This document shows positions 26,405 through 38,156 of a stretch of DNA of 64,000 bases, piece by piece. Below the pieces are notes generated by a model. That model was not told where the DNA came from. It did not search any database and saw only the letters and a list, made by a program, of their open reading frames with translations. Where the stretch lies: NCBI RefSeq assembly GCF_017743865.1, contig NZ_JAGHRJ010000006.1, forward strand, positions 186,001 to 250,000, given 5' to 3'. This DNA comes from Labrenzia sp. R4_2 (lineage in GTDB: Bacteria; Pseudomonadota; Alphaproteobacteria; Rhizobiales; Stappiaceae). The first letter of the stretch is position 1; each line of letters opens with the position of its first letter. A program made the position numbers and the translations under genes.

Positions 26405-26608
26405 ATGACCAGAGTTATCACAGCGGCATCTGCCCTGGCACTTTCTGCAGGGTCGGCCTTTGCTCATCCCAGCATTCAAGAACATGCTCACCCGCACACC
26501 GATGCGGCCAGCTATTTCACTGTTGAGACTCTCCTCATCTTTGCCGTCGGCCTGTCTATTGGCGCAACGCTCGCCTGGATGAAGCGCAGAAAGGATCTCG
26601 ACCAATGA
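26405..26608 (+). CDS. Small His-rich membrane protein in the urease operon
   Basis: 67 residues. An N-terminal signal peptide ([17 protein letters not shown]) is followed by a His-rich segment, [13 protein letters not shown], then a single membrane helix ([17 protein letters not shown]) and a basic tail. Cleavage would leave His at the new N-terminus. The HP-HAHPH pattern recalls the metal-binding ends of HupE/UreJ nickel transporters, but the protein is far too short to be one. Its stop overlaps the ureB start by four bases, so it is an integral part of the operon. Possible periplasmic nickel capture; function unproven. Confidence 0.75.
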   Translation: MTRVITAASALALSAGSAFAHPSIQEHAHPHTDAASYFTVETLLIFAVGLSIGATLAWMKRRKDLDQ

Positions 26609-26916
26609 TCCCGGGAGAAATCTTTGCAGCGGACGGTGAGATAGAGCTGAATGCCGGACTGGAGACGCTGTCGCTGGATGTATCGAACACCGGCGACCGA
26701 CCGATCCAGGTGGGCAGTCACTATCATTTTGCCGAAACGAACCCTGGGCTCTCCTTCGACCGAGATGCTGCCATGGGCATGCGCCTCGACATTCCCGCCG
26801 GGACAGCTGTGCGGTTTGAGCCGGGGCAAACCCGGTCCGTGACCCTGGTTCCATATCGCGGGGACCGCACGGTCTATGGCTTCAATCAGAAAGTCATGGG
26901 TAAGCTCAAAGGGTAA
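26605..26916 (+). CDS. ureB: Urease beta subunit
   Basis: 103-residue structural subunit. It opens [18 protein letters not shown] and contains [21 protein letters not shown] and [16 protein letters not shown], all diagnostic. The ATG overlaps the upstream small gene (ATGA). In this organism alpha, beta and gamma subunits are separate genes. Confidence 0.97.
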   Translation: MIPGEIFAADGEIELNAGLETLSLDVSNTGDRPIQVGSHYHFAETNPGLSFDRDAAMGMRLDIPAGTAVRFEPGQTRSVTLVPYRGDRTVYGFNQKVMGKLKG

Positions 26917-26921
26917 GCCAA

Positions 26922-27335
26922 ATGCGTTTCCTTGTTGTCGGTCTGGCAGTTGTTGCCTTCGGTGGAGCATTCGCACCTGCTGTTCATGCGCAGGATGTTA
27001 ATTGCAAAGAACCGCAAACCCAGTTGGATATGACCATTTGCGCAAAGAAGGACTGGGAAGCAGCGGATGTGGAGCTGAATGCGGCCTACAAATCAGCCAT
27101 GGCAGCAATGAAGCAGACAGACAGCTACCTTTCGGGCGATCTCAAGGGTGCCGCTGAGACACTGAAAGCGGCCCAGCGCGCCTGGATCCCGTTCCGCGAC
27201 AAGGCCTGTGAGTCCTATGGCTTTCTGGCCCGCGGCGGATCCATGGAGCCGATGCTGGTGTTGCAATGCCGGGCGGATCTGACACGCCAACGCACATCCG
27301 AGCTGAAAGACCTGACACAGGGGCTTGGGAATTGA
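26922..27335 (+). CDS. Secreted DUF1311/LprI-like protein, copy 1
   Basis: 137-residue secreted protein. A signal peptide (FLVVGLAVVAFGGAFAPAVHAQ) precedes a domain with the DUF1311 pattern CKEPQTQLDMTICAKKDWEAAD, ELNAAYKSAM, LKAAQRAWIPFRDKACE. This family includes the mycobacterial lysozyme inhibitor LprI, but most members have no known role. Four conserved cysteines suggest disulfides. It starts six bases after the ureB stop and shares the TGATG junction with a second copy of identical length. Confidence 0.85.
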   Translation: MRFLVVGLAVVAFGGAFAPAVHAQDVNCKEPQTQLDMTICAKKDWEAADVELNAAYKSAMAAMKQTDSYLSGDLKGAAETLKAAQRAWIPFRDKACESYGFLARGGSMEPMLVLQCRADLTRQRTSELKDLTQGLGN

Positions 27336-27748
27336 TGCGTTTTTGGAGCCAAGCAGTCTTACCAGCCGTCCTCTTGGGCCTTTGCGTGCCCGCCCTTGCC
27401 GACGACAAGATTGATTGCGGTTACCCGCTGAACAATTCGGAACGCACATACTGCGCGGAAAAGGCACTGGATCAGGCAAACCAGGACCTGACGGCGGCTT
27501 ATGAACGCGCACTGGCGAAGATGACGGAGGTCGACGCCTCTCTGCCTGAGCATTTGAAGGGAAGCCCGGATGCTCTGAAGGCTGCGCAAGAGGCCTGGAC
27601 CGAGTTCCGCGACAAGGACTGCACCGCCTATAGTTTTCCCTTCAGAGGCGGCACTCGCGGCAACGAACTCTACCGCAACTGCATGATCGTCATGACCATG
27701 CAGCGCATCGATGATTTGAACGCCATGGTCGAAGACTATGGCGGCTGA
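27335..27748 (+). CDS. Secreted DUF1311/LprI-like protein, copy 2
   Basis: 137 residues, exactly the length of the preceding gene and clearly its paralogue: a signal peptide ending ALADD, then YPLNNSERTYCAEKALDQAN, DLTAAYERALAKM, LKAAQEAWTEFRDKDCTAY. The ATG overlaps the stop of copy 1 by one base (TGATG). The two have drifted well apart, so the duplication is not recent. The job of secreted proteins inside a cytosolic urease operon is unclear. Confidence 0.85.
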   Translation: MRFWSQAVLPAVLLGLCVPALADDKIDCGYPLNNSERTYCAEKALDQANQDLTAAYERALAKMTEVDASLPEHLKGSPDALKAAQEAWTEFRDKDCTAYSFPFRGGTRGNELYRNCMIVMTMQRIDDLNAMVEDYGG

Positions 27749-27782
27749 CAGACATTGGTCTGATAGCTGATTGGAGACATAA

Positions 27783-29495
<1,713 letters not shown>

Positions 29496-29526
29496 TCTCC
29501 CAAAAAACACGCAAAGGGAGAAACGA

Positions 29527-30138
29527 ATGTACAAGATTGTCGGCTATCCGCAGACCCGGGCTATGCGCGTCATGTGGCTTTTGGAGGAATTGGGCGAACC
29601 ATATGAAATCGATCCGGCAATGCCCCAATCTGAGGGCATTCGCGAGGTCAATCCGGCCGGTAAGGTGCCGGTGCTGATCGACGGCGATCTGGTGCTCCCG
29701 GAATCAATCGCCATCTGCCAATATCTTGCCGACAAGCATGGAAAGTTTACCTTTCCGGCAGGCACCAAAGAGCGCGCCATCCAGGACAGCTTCACGCAAC
29801 TGGCGGTCGACGTTCTGGAAGGGGCACTCTGGACGGCAGCCAAGAACAGTTTCATTCACCCGAAAGAACTTCGCGTTCCAGAGATCAAGCCTGTCTGCAA
29901 GGCGGAATTCGCCGAAGGCTTGCGGATCCTCGACGCGCGCATGGGCGAAGGGCCATATATCATGGGTGAGACCTTCACCGTGCCAGACATTATCATTGGC
30001 CATTGCGGTGCCTGGGCAGTGACCGCCAAATTCGACCTGCCGAAGGAAGGCCGCATCTACGACTACTTCAAGGCCCTTCGGAACCGCCCCGGCTACAAGG
30101 CCATGATGGCCAAGGTCGTTGCGGCTGCAGCGGCCTAG
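29527..30138 (+). CDS. Glutathione S-transferase family protein
   Basis: 203 residues. The N-terminal thioredoxin-like domain (YKIVGYPQTRAMRVMWLLEE) and GSH-site motif PESIAICQYLADKHG lead into a helical C-terminal domain with TVPDIIIGHCGAWA. It sits between ureC and ureE on the same strand. GSTs here may protect nickel- or thiol-sensitive proteins or be a passenger; the substrate is unknown. Confidence 0.9.
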   Translation: MYKIVGYPQTRAMRVMWLLEELGEPYEIDPAMPQSEGIREVNPAGKVPVLIDGDLVLPESIAICQYLADKHGKFTFPAGTKERAIQDSFTQLAVDVLEGALWTAAKNSFIHPKELRVPEIKPVCKAEFAEGLRILDARMGEGPYIMGETFTVPDIIIGHCGAWAVTAKFDLPKEGRIYDYFKALRNRPGYKAMMAKVVAAAAA

Positions 30139-30192
30139 AGGATCGGGCATTTTGATGAAAACGCCCAAAGCTCATCTAACAGGAAGGACTTC

Positions 30193-30675
30193 ATGATCCG
30201 GGTTGCCAGCATCAAACCGGCCGGTGAATGGACCGGCCAATCCGCAGATACGATCACGCTGGATCGCGAAGACCGTCATCGCCGCCGTGCGGCAATGACG
30301 GGAGCAAATGGCCTTACTTTCCTTCTGGATGAGGCAAATGCGGTTCATCTTCATCATGGGGACGGCCTCGTTCTGGAAGACGGCCGGATCATCGAAGTGC
30401 TAGCGGAGCCGGAAGACCTGGTCGAGATCCTTGCCGAGAACACGGCGCATCTTGTGAAGATTGCCTGGCATCTCGGCAACCGGCATCTGCCGACCCAATT
30501 GATGGGCGACACACTGCGCATAAGGCGGGATCACGTGATTGAGGACATGGTCGAGAAACTCGGCGGCAAGCTGACCGCCTTGAACGCCCCTTTCGATCCG
30601 GAGGGCGGGGCCTATGGTCACGGCCAGACGCATGGCCATAGCCACGATCACGGGCATACGCACTCGCATGGCTGA
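30193..30675 (+). CDS. ureE: Urease accessory nickel chaperone UreE
   Basis: 160-residue nickel metallochaperone. The peptide-binding N-domain ([13 protein letters not shown]) is followed by the metal domain with [11 protein letters not shown], and the protein ends with a His-rich tail [19 protein letters not shown] that can bind several nickel ions. It supplies nickel to the UreDFG complex. Confidence 0.95.
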   Translation: MIRVASIKPAGEWTGQSADTITLDREDRHRRRAAMTGANGLTFLLDEANAVHLHHGDGLVLEDGRIIEVLAEPEDLVEILAENTAHLVKIAWHLGNRHLPTQLMGDTLRIRRDHVIEDMVEKLGGKLTALNAPFDPEGGAYGHGQTHGHSHDHGHTHSHG

Positions 30676-30700
30676 TGTTTTCCGGGTCTTTTTTAAGGGT

Positions 30701-30813
30701 GTCATCCCGGCCGCCGAGCCGGGATCCACTCGCATGCCCGCTTGCCGAAGCTCCCGCGTTTCTAAATCAGATTCTCTGCAAGCGATTGGATCCCCGCTCA
30801 AGGCGGGGATGAC
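30701..30813. repeat. Intergenic palindromic repeat element, 113 bases
   Basis: Bounded by inverted 8-mers GTCATCCC (30701-30708) and GGGATGAC (30806-30813). Inside are two hairpins: CCCGGC...GCCGGG near the left end and CCCCGC-TCAAG-GCGGGG near the right end, each next to GGATCC. This arrangement is like repeated palindromic elements scattered through many alphaproteobacterial genomes. It is placed between ureE and ureF and could affect mRNA stability or reduce expression downstream. Copy number cannot be judged from one window. Confidence 0.75.
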
Positions 30814-30834
30814 GGCAGAAGTCGGTGGCTGCCA

Positions 30835-31563
30835 ATGACAGATGCCTTGGCCCAATCTGCGCTTTACCGGTTGCTGACGTTTCTCTCTCCGGCCTTTCCG
30901 GTTGGGGCGTTCACCTATTCGCATGGGCTGGAACAGGTCATCGACGCTGGCGGTGTCAGCTCCGCCGAAGACCTCCGGATCTGGCTCAAGGACATCTTGG
31001 CACATGGAGCCGGACGCAGCGATGCAATCCTGATGAGCCAGACCTACCGGGCAGCGCTTGGCGGATCGCTCGAGGGTGTCCGGGAACTGGCAGAGCTTGG
31101 CCTTGCGCTCCAGCCCTCAAAGGAACGGCATCTGGAGACATCCGCGCAAGGGACAGCCTTCGTTGACACCGTTGTCGCGAGCTGGCCGCCGGGCACCCAA
31201 ACCGGAGCAGGGGCTGTTTTCATCAGCCTGACCATTGAGAACAGTAAGACGCGTCTGACCGAGTGGCCCTATCCCGTCGCGTTGGGTCTGGTCTGCGCAG
31301 CCCACGAGCTGCCGGAAGACGCGAGCCTGACGGCTTTTCTCCAGTCCTTTGCCGCCAATCTCATCTCCGCGGCTGTCCGCGCTGTGCCGCTTGGACAAAA
31401 CGAAGGGCAACGGGTGCTGGCGGCGCTGGAACCGGTCATCTCAGGAGTGGCCGCGGAAGCGATGGGTGCCGCCGGTCTTGATGACCTTGGCACCTCCACC
31501 TTTCTCGCCGACATCGCCTCCATGGCGCATGAAACACAATATTCAAGGTTGTTCCGCTCATGA
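30835..31563 (+). CDS. ureF: Urease accessory protein UreF
   Basis: 242-residue helical protein that links UreD to UreG and acts in GTPase control during nickel delivery. Family features are [38 protein letters not shown] and [19 protein letters not shown]. The start is the ATG at 30835, 21 bases after the repeat element. It overlaps ureG by four bases. Confidence 0.94.
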   Translation: MTDALAQSALYRLLTFLSPAFPVGAFTYSHGLEQVIDAGGVSSAEDLRIWLKDILAHGAGRSDAILMSQTYRAALGGSLEGVRELAELGLALQPSKERHLETSAQGTAFVDTVVASWPPGTQTGAGAVFISLTIENSKTRLTEWPYPVALGLVCAAHELPEDASLTAFLQSFAANLISAAVRAVPLGQNEGQRVLAALEPVISGVAAEAMGAAGLDDLGTSTFLADIASMAHETQYSRLFRS

Positions 31564-32171
31564 AATCTCAAAACGGTCCCTTGCGGGTTGGCATTGGCGG
31601 TCCGGTTGGCGCCGGCAAGACAACGCTTACGGACAAACTGTGCAAGGCCATGCGCGAGCGCTATTCACTCGCGGTCATCACCAATGACATCTACACCAGC
31701 GAAGATGCCGAAGCGCTGATGCGGTCACAGGCGCTCACCAGCGACCGGATCCGCGGCGTGGAAACCGGCGGCTGCCCGCATACGGCCATCCGGGAAGACG
31801 CCTCGATCAATCTGGCGGCGGTCAAGGATCTCAATGACAAAATCCCCGATCTCGACCTGATCCTGATTGAATCGGGCGGCGATAATCTGGCGGCCACTTT
31901 TTCACCGGAGCTTGCAGACCTGACGATCTATGTCATCGATGTAGCAGCAGGTGAGGAAATTCCTCGAAAAGGCGGTCCCGGCATCACCCGCTCGGACCTG
32001 TTGGTTATCAACAAAACGGATTTGGCCCCCTATGTCGGCGCAGATCTAAACGTGATGGACCGGGACGCGGCCAAGATGCGCAAGGCCCGACCGTTTGTTT
32101 TCGCCAACATGCGAGCCGGAGATGGTATAGAAAAGATCGTGGAGTTCATCGTCGAAAAGGGCGGTCTTTAG
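31560..32171 (+). CDS. ureG: Urease accessory GTPase UreG
   Basis: 203-residue SIMIBI GTPase that drives nickel transfer. The P-loop is [11 protein letters not shown] at about 11-21, the metal-binding [14 protein letters not shown] has the invariant Cys-Pro-His, and [15 protein letters not shown] and INKTDLAP complete the set. Confidence 0.97.
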   Translation: MKSQNGPLRVGIGGPVGAGKTTLTDKLCKAMRERYSLAVITNDIYTSEDAEALMRSQALTSDRIRGVETGGCPHTAIREDASINLAAVKDLNDKIPDLDLILIESGGDNLAATFSPELADLTIYVIDVAAGEEIPRKGGPGITRSDLLVINKTDLAPYVGADLNVMDRDAAKMRKARPFVFANMRAGDGIEKIVEFIVEKGGL

Positions 32172-32173
32172 GT

Positions 32174-32881
32174 GTGACACCGGCAGAAACTGTTCAGCTT
32201 TGCGCAAGAAATAATGCGCTTTGGTGCGATGCCGTCCTGAGAGCTGCCGACGCAAAAACAGATTTTCACCATGGCTACTGGCACGCCTCTGGCAAACAAG
32301 TTCCTCTGTTCCCAAACATCGTCACATTGAACGCAGAGCACAGTGCAGATCTATCTGCTGCGCTTGCCGCACTCCCTTCCAAAGCAGCGGTGAAGGACAG
32401 TTTCGATTGCCTCGATCTCCGCACGTCCGGTTTTGAGAAACTTCTGACCGGCACCTGGCTGTTCCGGTCACAGGAAGGCACACGAAAACCCGCTTCGCCG
32501 CCGGACTGGCAAAAAGCACAGACCTCAGAGGCGCTCGGTAAATGGCTTACGGCGTGGAATAGGAGCGAAAATCTTCATAAGCTTTTTCCGCCAAAACTGC
32601 TGGAGTTTCCGGACATAGATTTTGTATCCATCCGGCGGGACGACAAAATTCAGGGCGGCGCGGTCCTGAATTACGGCCCATCTCACGCAGGCAAGGATGT
32701 TGTTGGTGTTTCCAACATCTTCCATCGCAAGAGCTGGCTCTATGGAGCCCTCCATGCGCTCATCGAGCCGTTCCCGCATCGGCCAGTCTGCACCTATGAG
32801 ACCGACACAGAGCTTTTGCCCGTCTATCGCCAGATCGGTTTTGAGGATGTTGGAACCCTAACGGTCTGGCAAAAGCTTTGA
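32174..32881 (+). CDS. GNAT-like protein at the end of the urease operon
   Basis: 235 residues from a GTG two bases after the ureG stop, so it is almost surely in the operon. The C-terminal third looks like a GNAT acetyltransferase core: a strand with DFVSIRRDDKIQGGAVLN, then a helix, then LPVYRQIGFEDVGTLTVWQ, which resembles the final GNAT motif (YxxxGF). The N-terminal part (NNALWCDAVLRAADAK, DFHHGYWHASGK) is not recognised. The acceptor substrate is unknown. Similar genes near urease loci may exist, but I cannot check that here. Confidence 0.65.
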   Translation: MTPAETVQLCARNNALWCDAVLRAADAKTDFHHGYWHASGKQVPLFPNIVTLNAEHSADLSAALAALPSKAAVKDSFDCLDLRTSGFEKLLTGTWLFRSQEGTRKPASPPDWQKAQTSEALGKWLTAWNRSENLHKLFPPKLLEFPDIDFVSIRRDDKIQGGAVLNYGPSHAGKDVVGVSNIFHRKSWLYGALHALIEPFPHRPVCTYETDTELLPVYRQIGFEDVGTLTVWQKL

Positions 32882-33008
32882 TTCTGGCTTCAGATGCCTC
32901 GCATTTTTGACATGTACTTTTCTAGGCAGTGCGCTTGATCTCCGGCCTGATTGATTTCATTGTCCGTTCGAAAAGAGCGCACAGCAGTGCTTTAGGGAGA
33001 GTCCAAAC

Positions 33009-33422
33009 ATGATGTTCGACGGGATCAATTTGCTGGCAGCCGGAGGCGCGGCAATTGCCTCATTTATCGTCGGCGCGATCTGGTATGGTGTTCTTGGAAA
33101 AGCCTGGATGAAAGCCGCTGGTTTAACCGAAGAACAGACACGGCCGAACCCAGTCACGATGATTATTGCCTTTTTGTGCCAAGTGGTTATGGCCATCGTT
33201 TTTGCCGGGATCATTTATCACACAGGCGAAGTGACGGTCCGTGCAGGCATCATCTCGGCCATCATGGTCTGGATCGGGATCGTGATGACCACCCAGATCA
33301 TCAACCATCGCTTTCAGAGCCAACCGTGGGCTCTGACTGCAATTGACGGCGGTCATTGGCTCTTGGTTCTGCTGGTTCAGGCGGTGGTCATCGCGCTGCT
33401 TTCGCCCTTTGTCATTGCCTGA
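33009..33422 (+). CDS. DUF1761 membrane protein
   Basis: 137 residues with four hydrophobic segments. The N-terminal pattern AAIASFIVGAIWYGVLGKAWMKAAG is typical of DUF1761. Function unknown. The first two codons are both ATG (33009, 33012); GGGAGAG lies about eight bases upstream. It stands alone between the urease operon and acs. Confidence 0.82.
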   Translation: MMFDGINLLAAGGAAIASFIVGAIWYGVLGKAWMKAAGLTEEQTRPNPVTMIIAFLCQVVMAIVFAGIIYHTGEVTVRAGIISAIMVWIGIVMTTQIINHRFQSQPWALTAIDGGHWLLVLLVQAVVIALLSPFVIA

Positions 33423-33603
33423 CGCAAGCGTAAATCCTTACGTATTTGAACGCACTAGACCAATGTCGCGCCTACGAAAGTACGAAAGTTAAGTTATGGA
33501 CGCTGGGGAAGGCCATACGCATAATGGCCACCGGCAAATAAGGCTGGCGGGAGGAGAGCAAATGCGACCGCCGGTTCAAATCGGGGTTTCTGGGAGGTCC
33601 TAA

Positions 33604-35541
<1,938 letters not shown>

Positions 35542-35574
35542 AAACATTCAGTCCGGTACCTCGAATATACAAAA

Positions 35575-35599
35575 GGCCCGTCAAGCGACGGGCCTTTTT
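35575..35599. terminator. Intrinsic terminator after acs
   Basis: Perfect 8-base stem GGCCCGTC (35575-35582) / GACGGGCC (35587-35594), loop AAGC, then five T's, with A's on the left side. It lies between convergent acs and the TadG-like gene and can work both ways. Confidence 0.93.
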
Positions 35600-35620
35600 C
35601 ATAGACAGCAACCAAGAACC

Positions 35621-37018
35621 TCATTGAGACAGATAAATCTGCTGGATCCGCTTTGCGATATTTGAAAAGGCCGTGATCAACTCGTCTTTGTTATCTGCTT
35701 CATAATAATTGTCCGATCCGCTTGCACAATAAGACATGAGGTCATCACCAAATGCTGAACCGCCTGTGTCAAAATAAACCGTAAAGATTTCTATGTTTTC
35801 AGTTTTCATCGCATCACAAAGTGTCCGTGCACGAGTCGCTGGCGGATCACTGTAATCTGAATATCTGTGATAGCGCTCCACCCAATACTCATTGGTGGTG
35901 CAAATTCTATCGCCGTCGTCCCAATAGCAGGTTGTACGCTCTTCTTTGCCGTACTGAGCGTTAAAATCACCATCAGTCATGATCAGTGCAAACTTTTTGA
36001 CATCATCATCCGGAGTACCGTTTCCATAGGGCTCCGGATCGCTGTCAGTAGGCCAAAGGCTCGTCCAGTTGGGCGATAGAGTGTACCAGCCCCAAGCAAC
36101 GCCTGTTTGGCCTCCTGTTCCGCCACCCGAGCTTAGGTTTCGGATATCGGAAATCAGAGTGTTTTTGTCCGATGTTAAGGGCTGCAAACTGCTCGACGGG
36201 CAGTCATCTCTTGCGGTTGACCAGTTTTCAGAGGACCCATAGTCCCAAATGAAATAGCTCTGAAGCCCATGAAAGTATTCTGAGTTTGTACCGTCATAAT
36301 TGTAGATCGCGTCTGTGTACTTTTGTGGCCCTTCGCGCTCGTTCACGCAATTTCGCGAAGATGTATTTCCGTTTGTGACCGTAGACGCATAAGAACCAAG
36401 GTTTACGCCTTGGGAGTAAGGAACAAGTGAAATCCGAACTTTACTGGCACTATTTGAGGCGTCGTCTTCGATCAGGATGTCAACAACCTCTTCTGCAGCA
36501 TCTCTCAAAGCACCCATATCGCTTGCCATAGACCCAGTTACATCAACAACAAGGGCAAGCTCGACATCAAACCGGGAATAGTTCACCTCTGCACTCGTGC
36601 CGAAGTTGAAAACATCAGGACCCAGACCATCTTTTCCAAATCCTGGAATATTGATGAAGTAGTTGCTGAGTGCTGCGGATGATGAAACGGTCACTGTACC
36701 CGCGTTGCTGTCTACCACAAAACTCAGATTGTCTATTGCGTCATCTAGAAATTCAGCGTCTCCAAGGTTTGCGCGGAACGAGTTCTCGATCCGTGTTTTG
36801 ATTTGGGTATCGGATAGGACCGTTGTGGACAGATCCGTCGCAACGGAAAGGGCTGCCGCATCAATCGCATACGCAAGCTTTTCCCGGGCGTTTACGGTCC
36901 TGGAAATATCAATAGCTGCGCCACCAATGACGACAAGTACCAGCACCAAAATGCCAAAAATCGGCAGGATGGACCCATCTTGATTTCGGTTAAGTTTTGA
37001 AATCAGGGCTTTTATCAT
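35621..37018 (-). CDS. TadG-like pilus-assembly protein with von Willebrand A domain
   Basis: 465 residues. The N-terminus has the TadE/TadG pattern: a short basic leader, NQDGSILPIFGILVLVLV membrane helix, then DISRTVNAREKLAYAIDAAA. A von Willebrand A domain starts near residue 150 with an intact MIDAS motif DVTGSM and a later TDGDF. The Asn/Ser/Tyr/Asp-rich middle (NTSSRNCVNE, NYDGTNSEYFHG) fits an extracellular location. Such proteins belong to Tad/Flp pili, but no other tad gene is nearby, so this is an orphan copy. Its coding sequence looks A/T-richer than its neighbours. Confidence 0.86.
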   Translation of the reverse strand: MIKALISKLNRNQDGSILPIFGILVLVLVVIGGAAIDISRTVNAREKLAYAIDAAALSVATDLSTTVLSDTQIKTRIENSFRANLGDAEFLDDAIDNLSFVVDSNAGTVTVSSSAALSNYFINIPGFGKDGLGPDVFNFGTSAEVNYSRFDVELALVVDVTGSMASDMGALRDAAEEVVDILIEDDASNSASKVRISLVPYSQGVNLGSYASTVTNGNTSSRNCVNEREGPQKYTDAIYNYDGTNSEYFHGLQSYFIWDYGSSENWSTARDDCPSSSLQPLTSDKNTLISDIRNLSSGGGTGGQTGVAWGWYTLSPNWTSLWPTDSDPEPYGNGTPDDDVKKFALIMTDGDFNAQYGKEERTTCYWDDGDRICTTNEYWVERYHRYSDYSDPPATRARTLCDAMKTENIEIFTVYFDTGGSAFGDDLMSYCASGSDNYYEADNKDELITAFSNIAKRIQQIYLSQ

Positions 37019-37304
37019 TTAGCCACGCAATCCCGTTTCTGCGAATGCCCTTCAGGCACGTTACGGAATAGCTACTAAAAAATAGTACCTAAACAATTAA
37101 AATGCTACTCGAATTTTTGAAGTATTTACGCTTTTTTCACGAATTAAACTGACACAAAATGTCAAGTCGCTGTTCTGATTTGCCACGCCGAACGATGATC
37201 TAGGCCTGAAACCATAAGTGATTTAGAGGAAGTACGCACCCTTCCACTTACCCACACACATGGAAATCATTCAAAGACTGCAGGCAGAAAAACCTGAGAT
37301 AACC

Positions 37305-37883
37305 CTATGGGTCCAGCTCGGTATCCCAGTAGAGGAAGTCCATCCAGCTTTCGTGCAAATAGTTAGGCGGGAAGCCGCGGCCGTTGTTGTGCAGGTCCTG
37401 AATGGTCGGGCGGAATGGCATGTGCATGGGCCACATGTTGAGCTGTTCACAAGACTTGTTGGATTTGCGCAGGTTACACGGGGAGCAGGCAGTGATCACG
37501 TTTTCCCAAGTTGTTAGGCCCCCTTTGGAGCGCGGGATCAGGTGATCGAAGGTGAGTTCCTCTTTGCTGCCGCAATACTGGCACTGGAACTTGTCGCGAA
37601 GGAATACGTTGAAGCGGGTAAAGGCAGGGTGCCGGCTGGGTTTGACGAAGGTTTTTAAGGAGACGACGCTGGGCAGTTTGAATTCGAAGCTCGGACTTCG
37701 GACCGCTGCGTCATATTCCGCAACGATGTTCACCCGGTCCAGAAACACAGCCTTGATGGTGTCCTGCCAACTCCACAAGGACAAGGGGTAGTAGCTCAAA
37801 GGCCGGTAATCCGCATTGAGCACCAACGCCGGATGAGCTCCCGGCGATACCGCTATCGTCACCTTCCACTCCTTACGCTTCAT
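37305..37883 (-). CDS. HNH endonuclease-family protein
   Basis: 192 residues. The C-terminal half holds an HNH zinc finger: FQCQYCGSKEELTFDHLIPRSKGG, then NVITACSPCNLRKSNKS, with two CxxC pairs and the catalytic His in the DH motif. The N-terminal part ALVLNADYRPLSYYPLSLWSW is found in widely conserved alphaproteobacterial and cyanobacterial relatives whose biological role is unknown. No sign of phage or restriction genes nearby, so a housekeeping role is likely. Confidence 0.88.
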   Translation of the reverse strand: MKRKEWKVTIAVSPGAHPALVLNADYRPLSYYPLSLWSWQDTIKAVFLDRVNIVAEYDAAVRSPSFEFKLPSVVSLKTFVKPSRHPAFTRFNVFLRDKFQCQYCGSKEELTFDHLIPRSKGGLTTWENVITACSPCNLRKSNKSCEQLNMWPMHMPFRPTIQDLHNNGRGFPPNYLHESWMDFLYWDTELDP

Positions 37884-38100
37884 CAGAACGTCTGGTGTCC
37901 AGTCAAGCGGACAGCAGAGTATGTCCCTTTGCGATGGGAGTATTGTAGTGCCGAGGTGACAGTCTTGTGAAGACCAATGATTTCATTTCTTCACCCTGCC
38001 GGGCGGTGTCGAAAACTCGGCAGATAAATCCAACAACTTTCTGAATCACTTAGCGAAATGCAGATGAATTCACTGAGCCGCCACAGTTTTTTCTTGCAAA

Positions 38101-38127
38101 GAAAAAGGGGCGCTTTGACGCGCCCCC
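38101..38127 (-). terminator. Intrinsic terminator after leuC
   Basis: Seven-base stem GGGGCGC (38107-38113) / GCGCCCC (38120-38126) with a 6-base loop. On the reverse strand the hairpin is followed by a T tract (complement of 38102-38106), correct for leuC. Confidence 0.9.
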
Positions 38128-38156
38128 TAACATTTTCTTAAACGGTCAAGGACGAA

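Noticed and set aside
30531..30538. TCACGTGA core inside ureE as a parS site
   Set aside because: Only the central 8 bases match; flanks differ and it is 23 kb from the cluster.
33572..33585. GGTTCAAATC as a tRNA T-loop upstream of acs
   Set aside because: No surrounding cloverleaf can be folded by eye.
37260..37517. Forward 85-codon ORF opposite the HNH gene
   Set aside because: Mostly antisense to the conserved zinc-finger part of the HNH gene.
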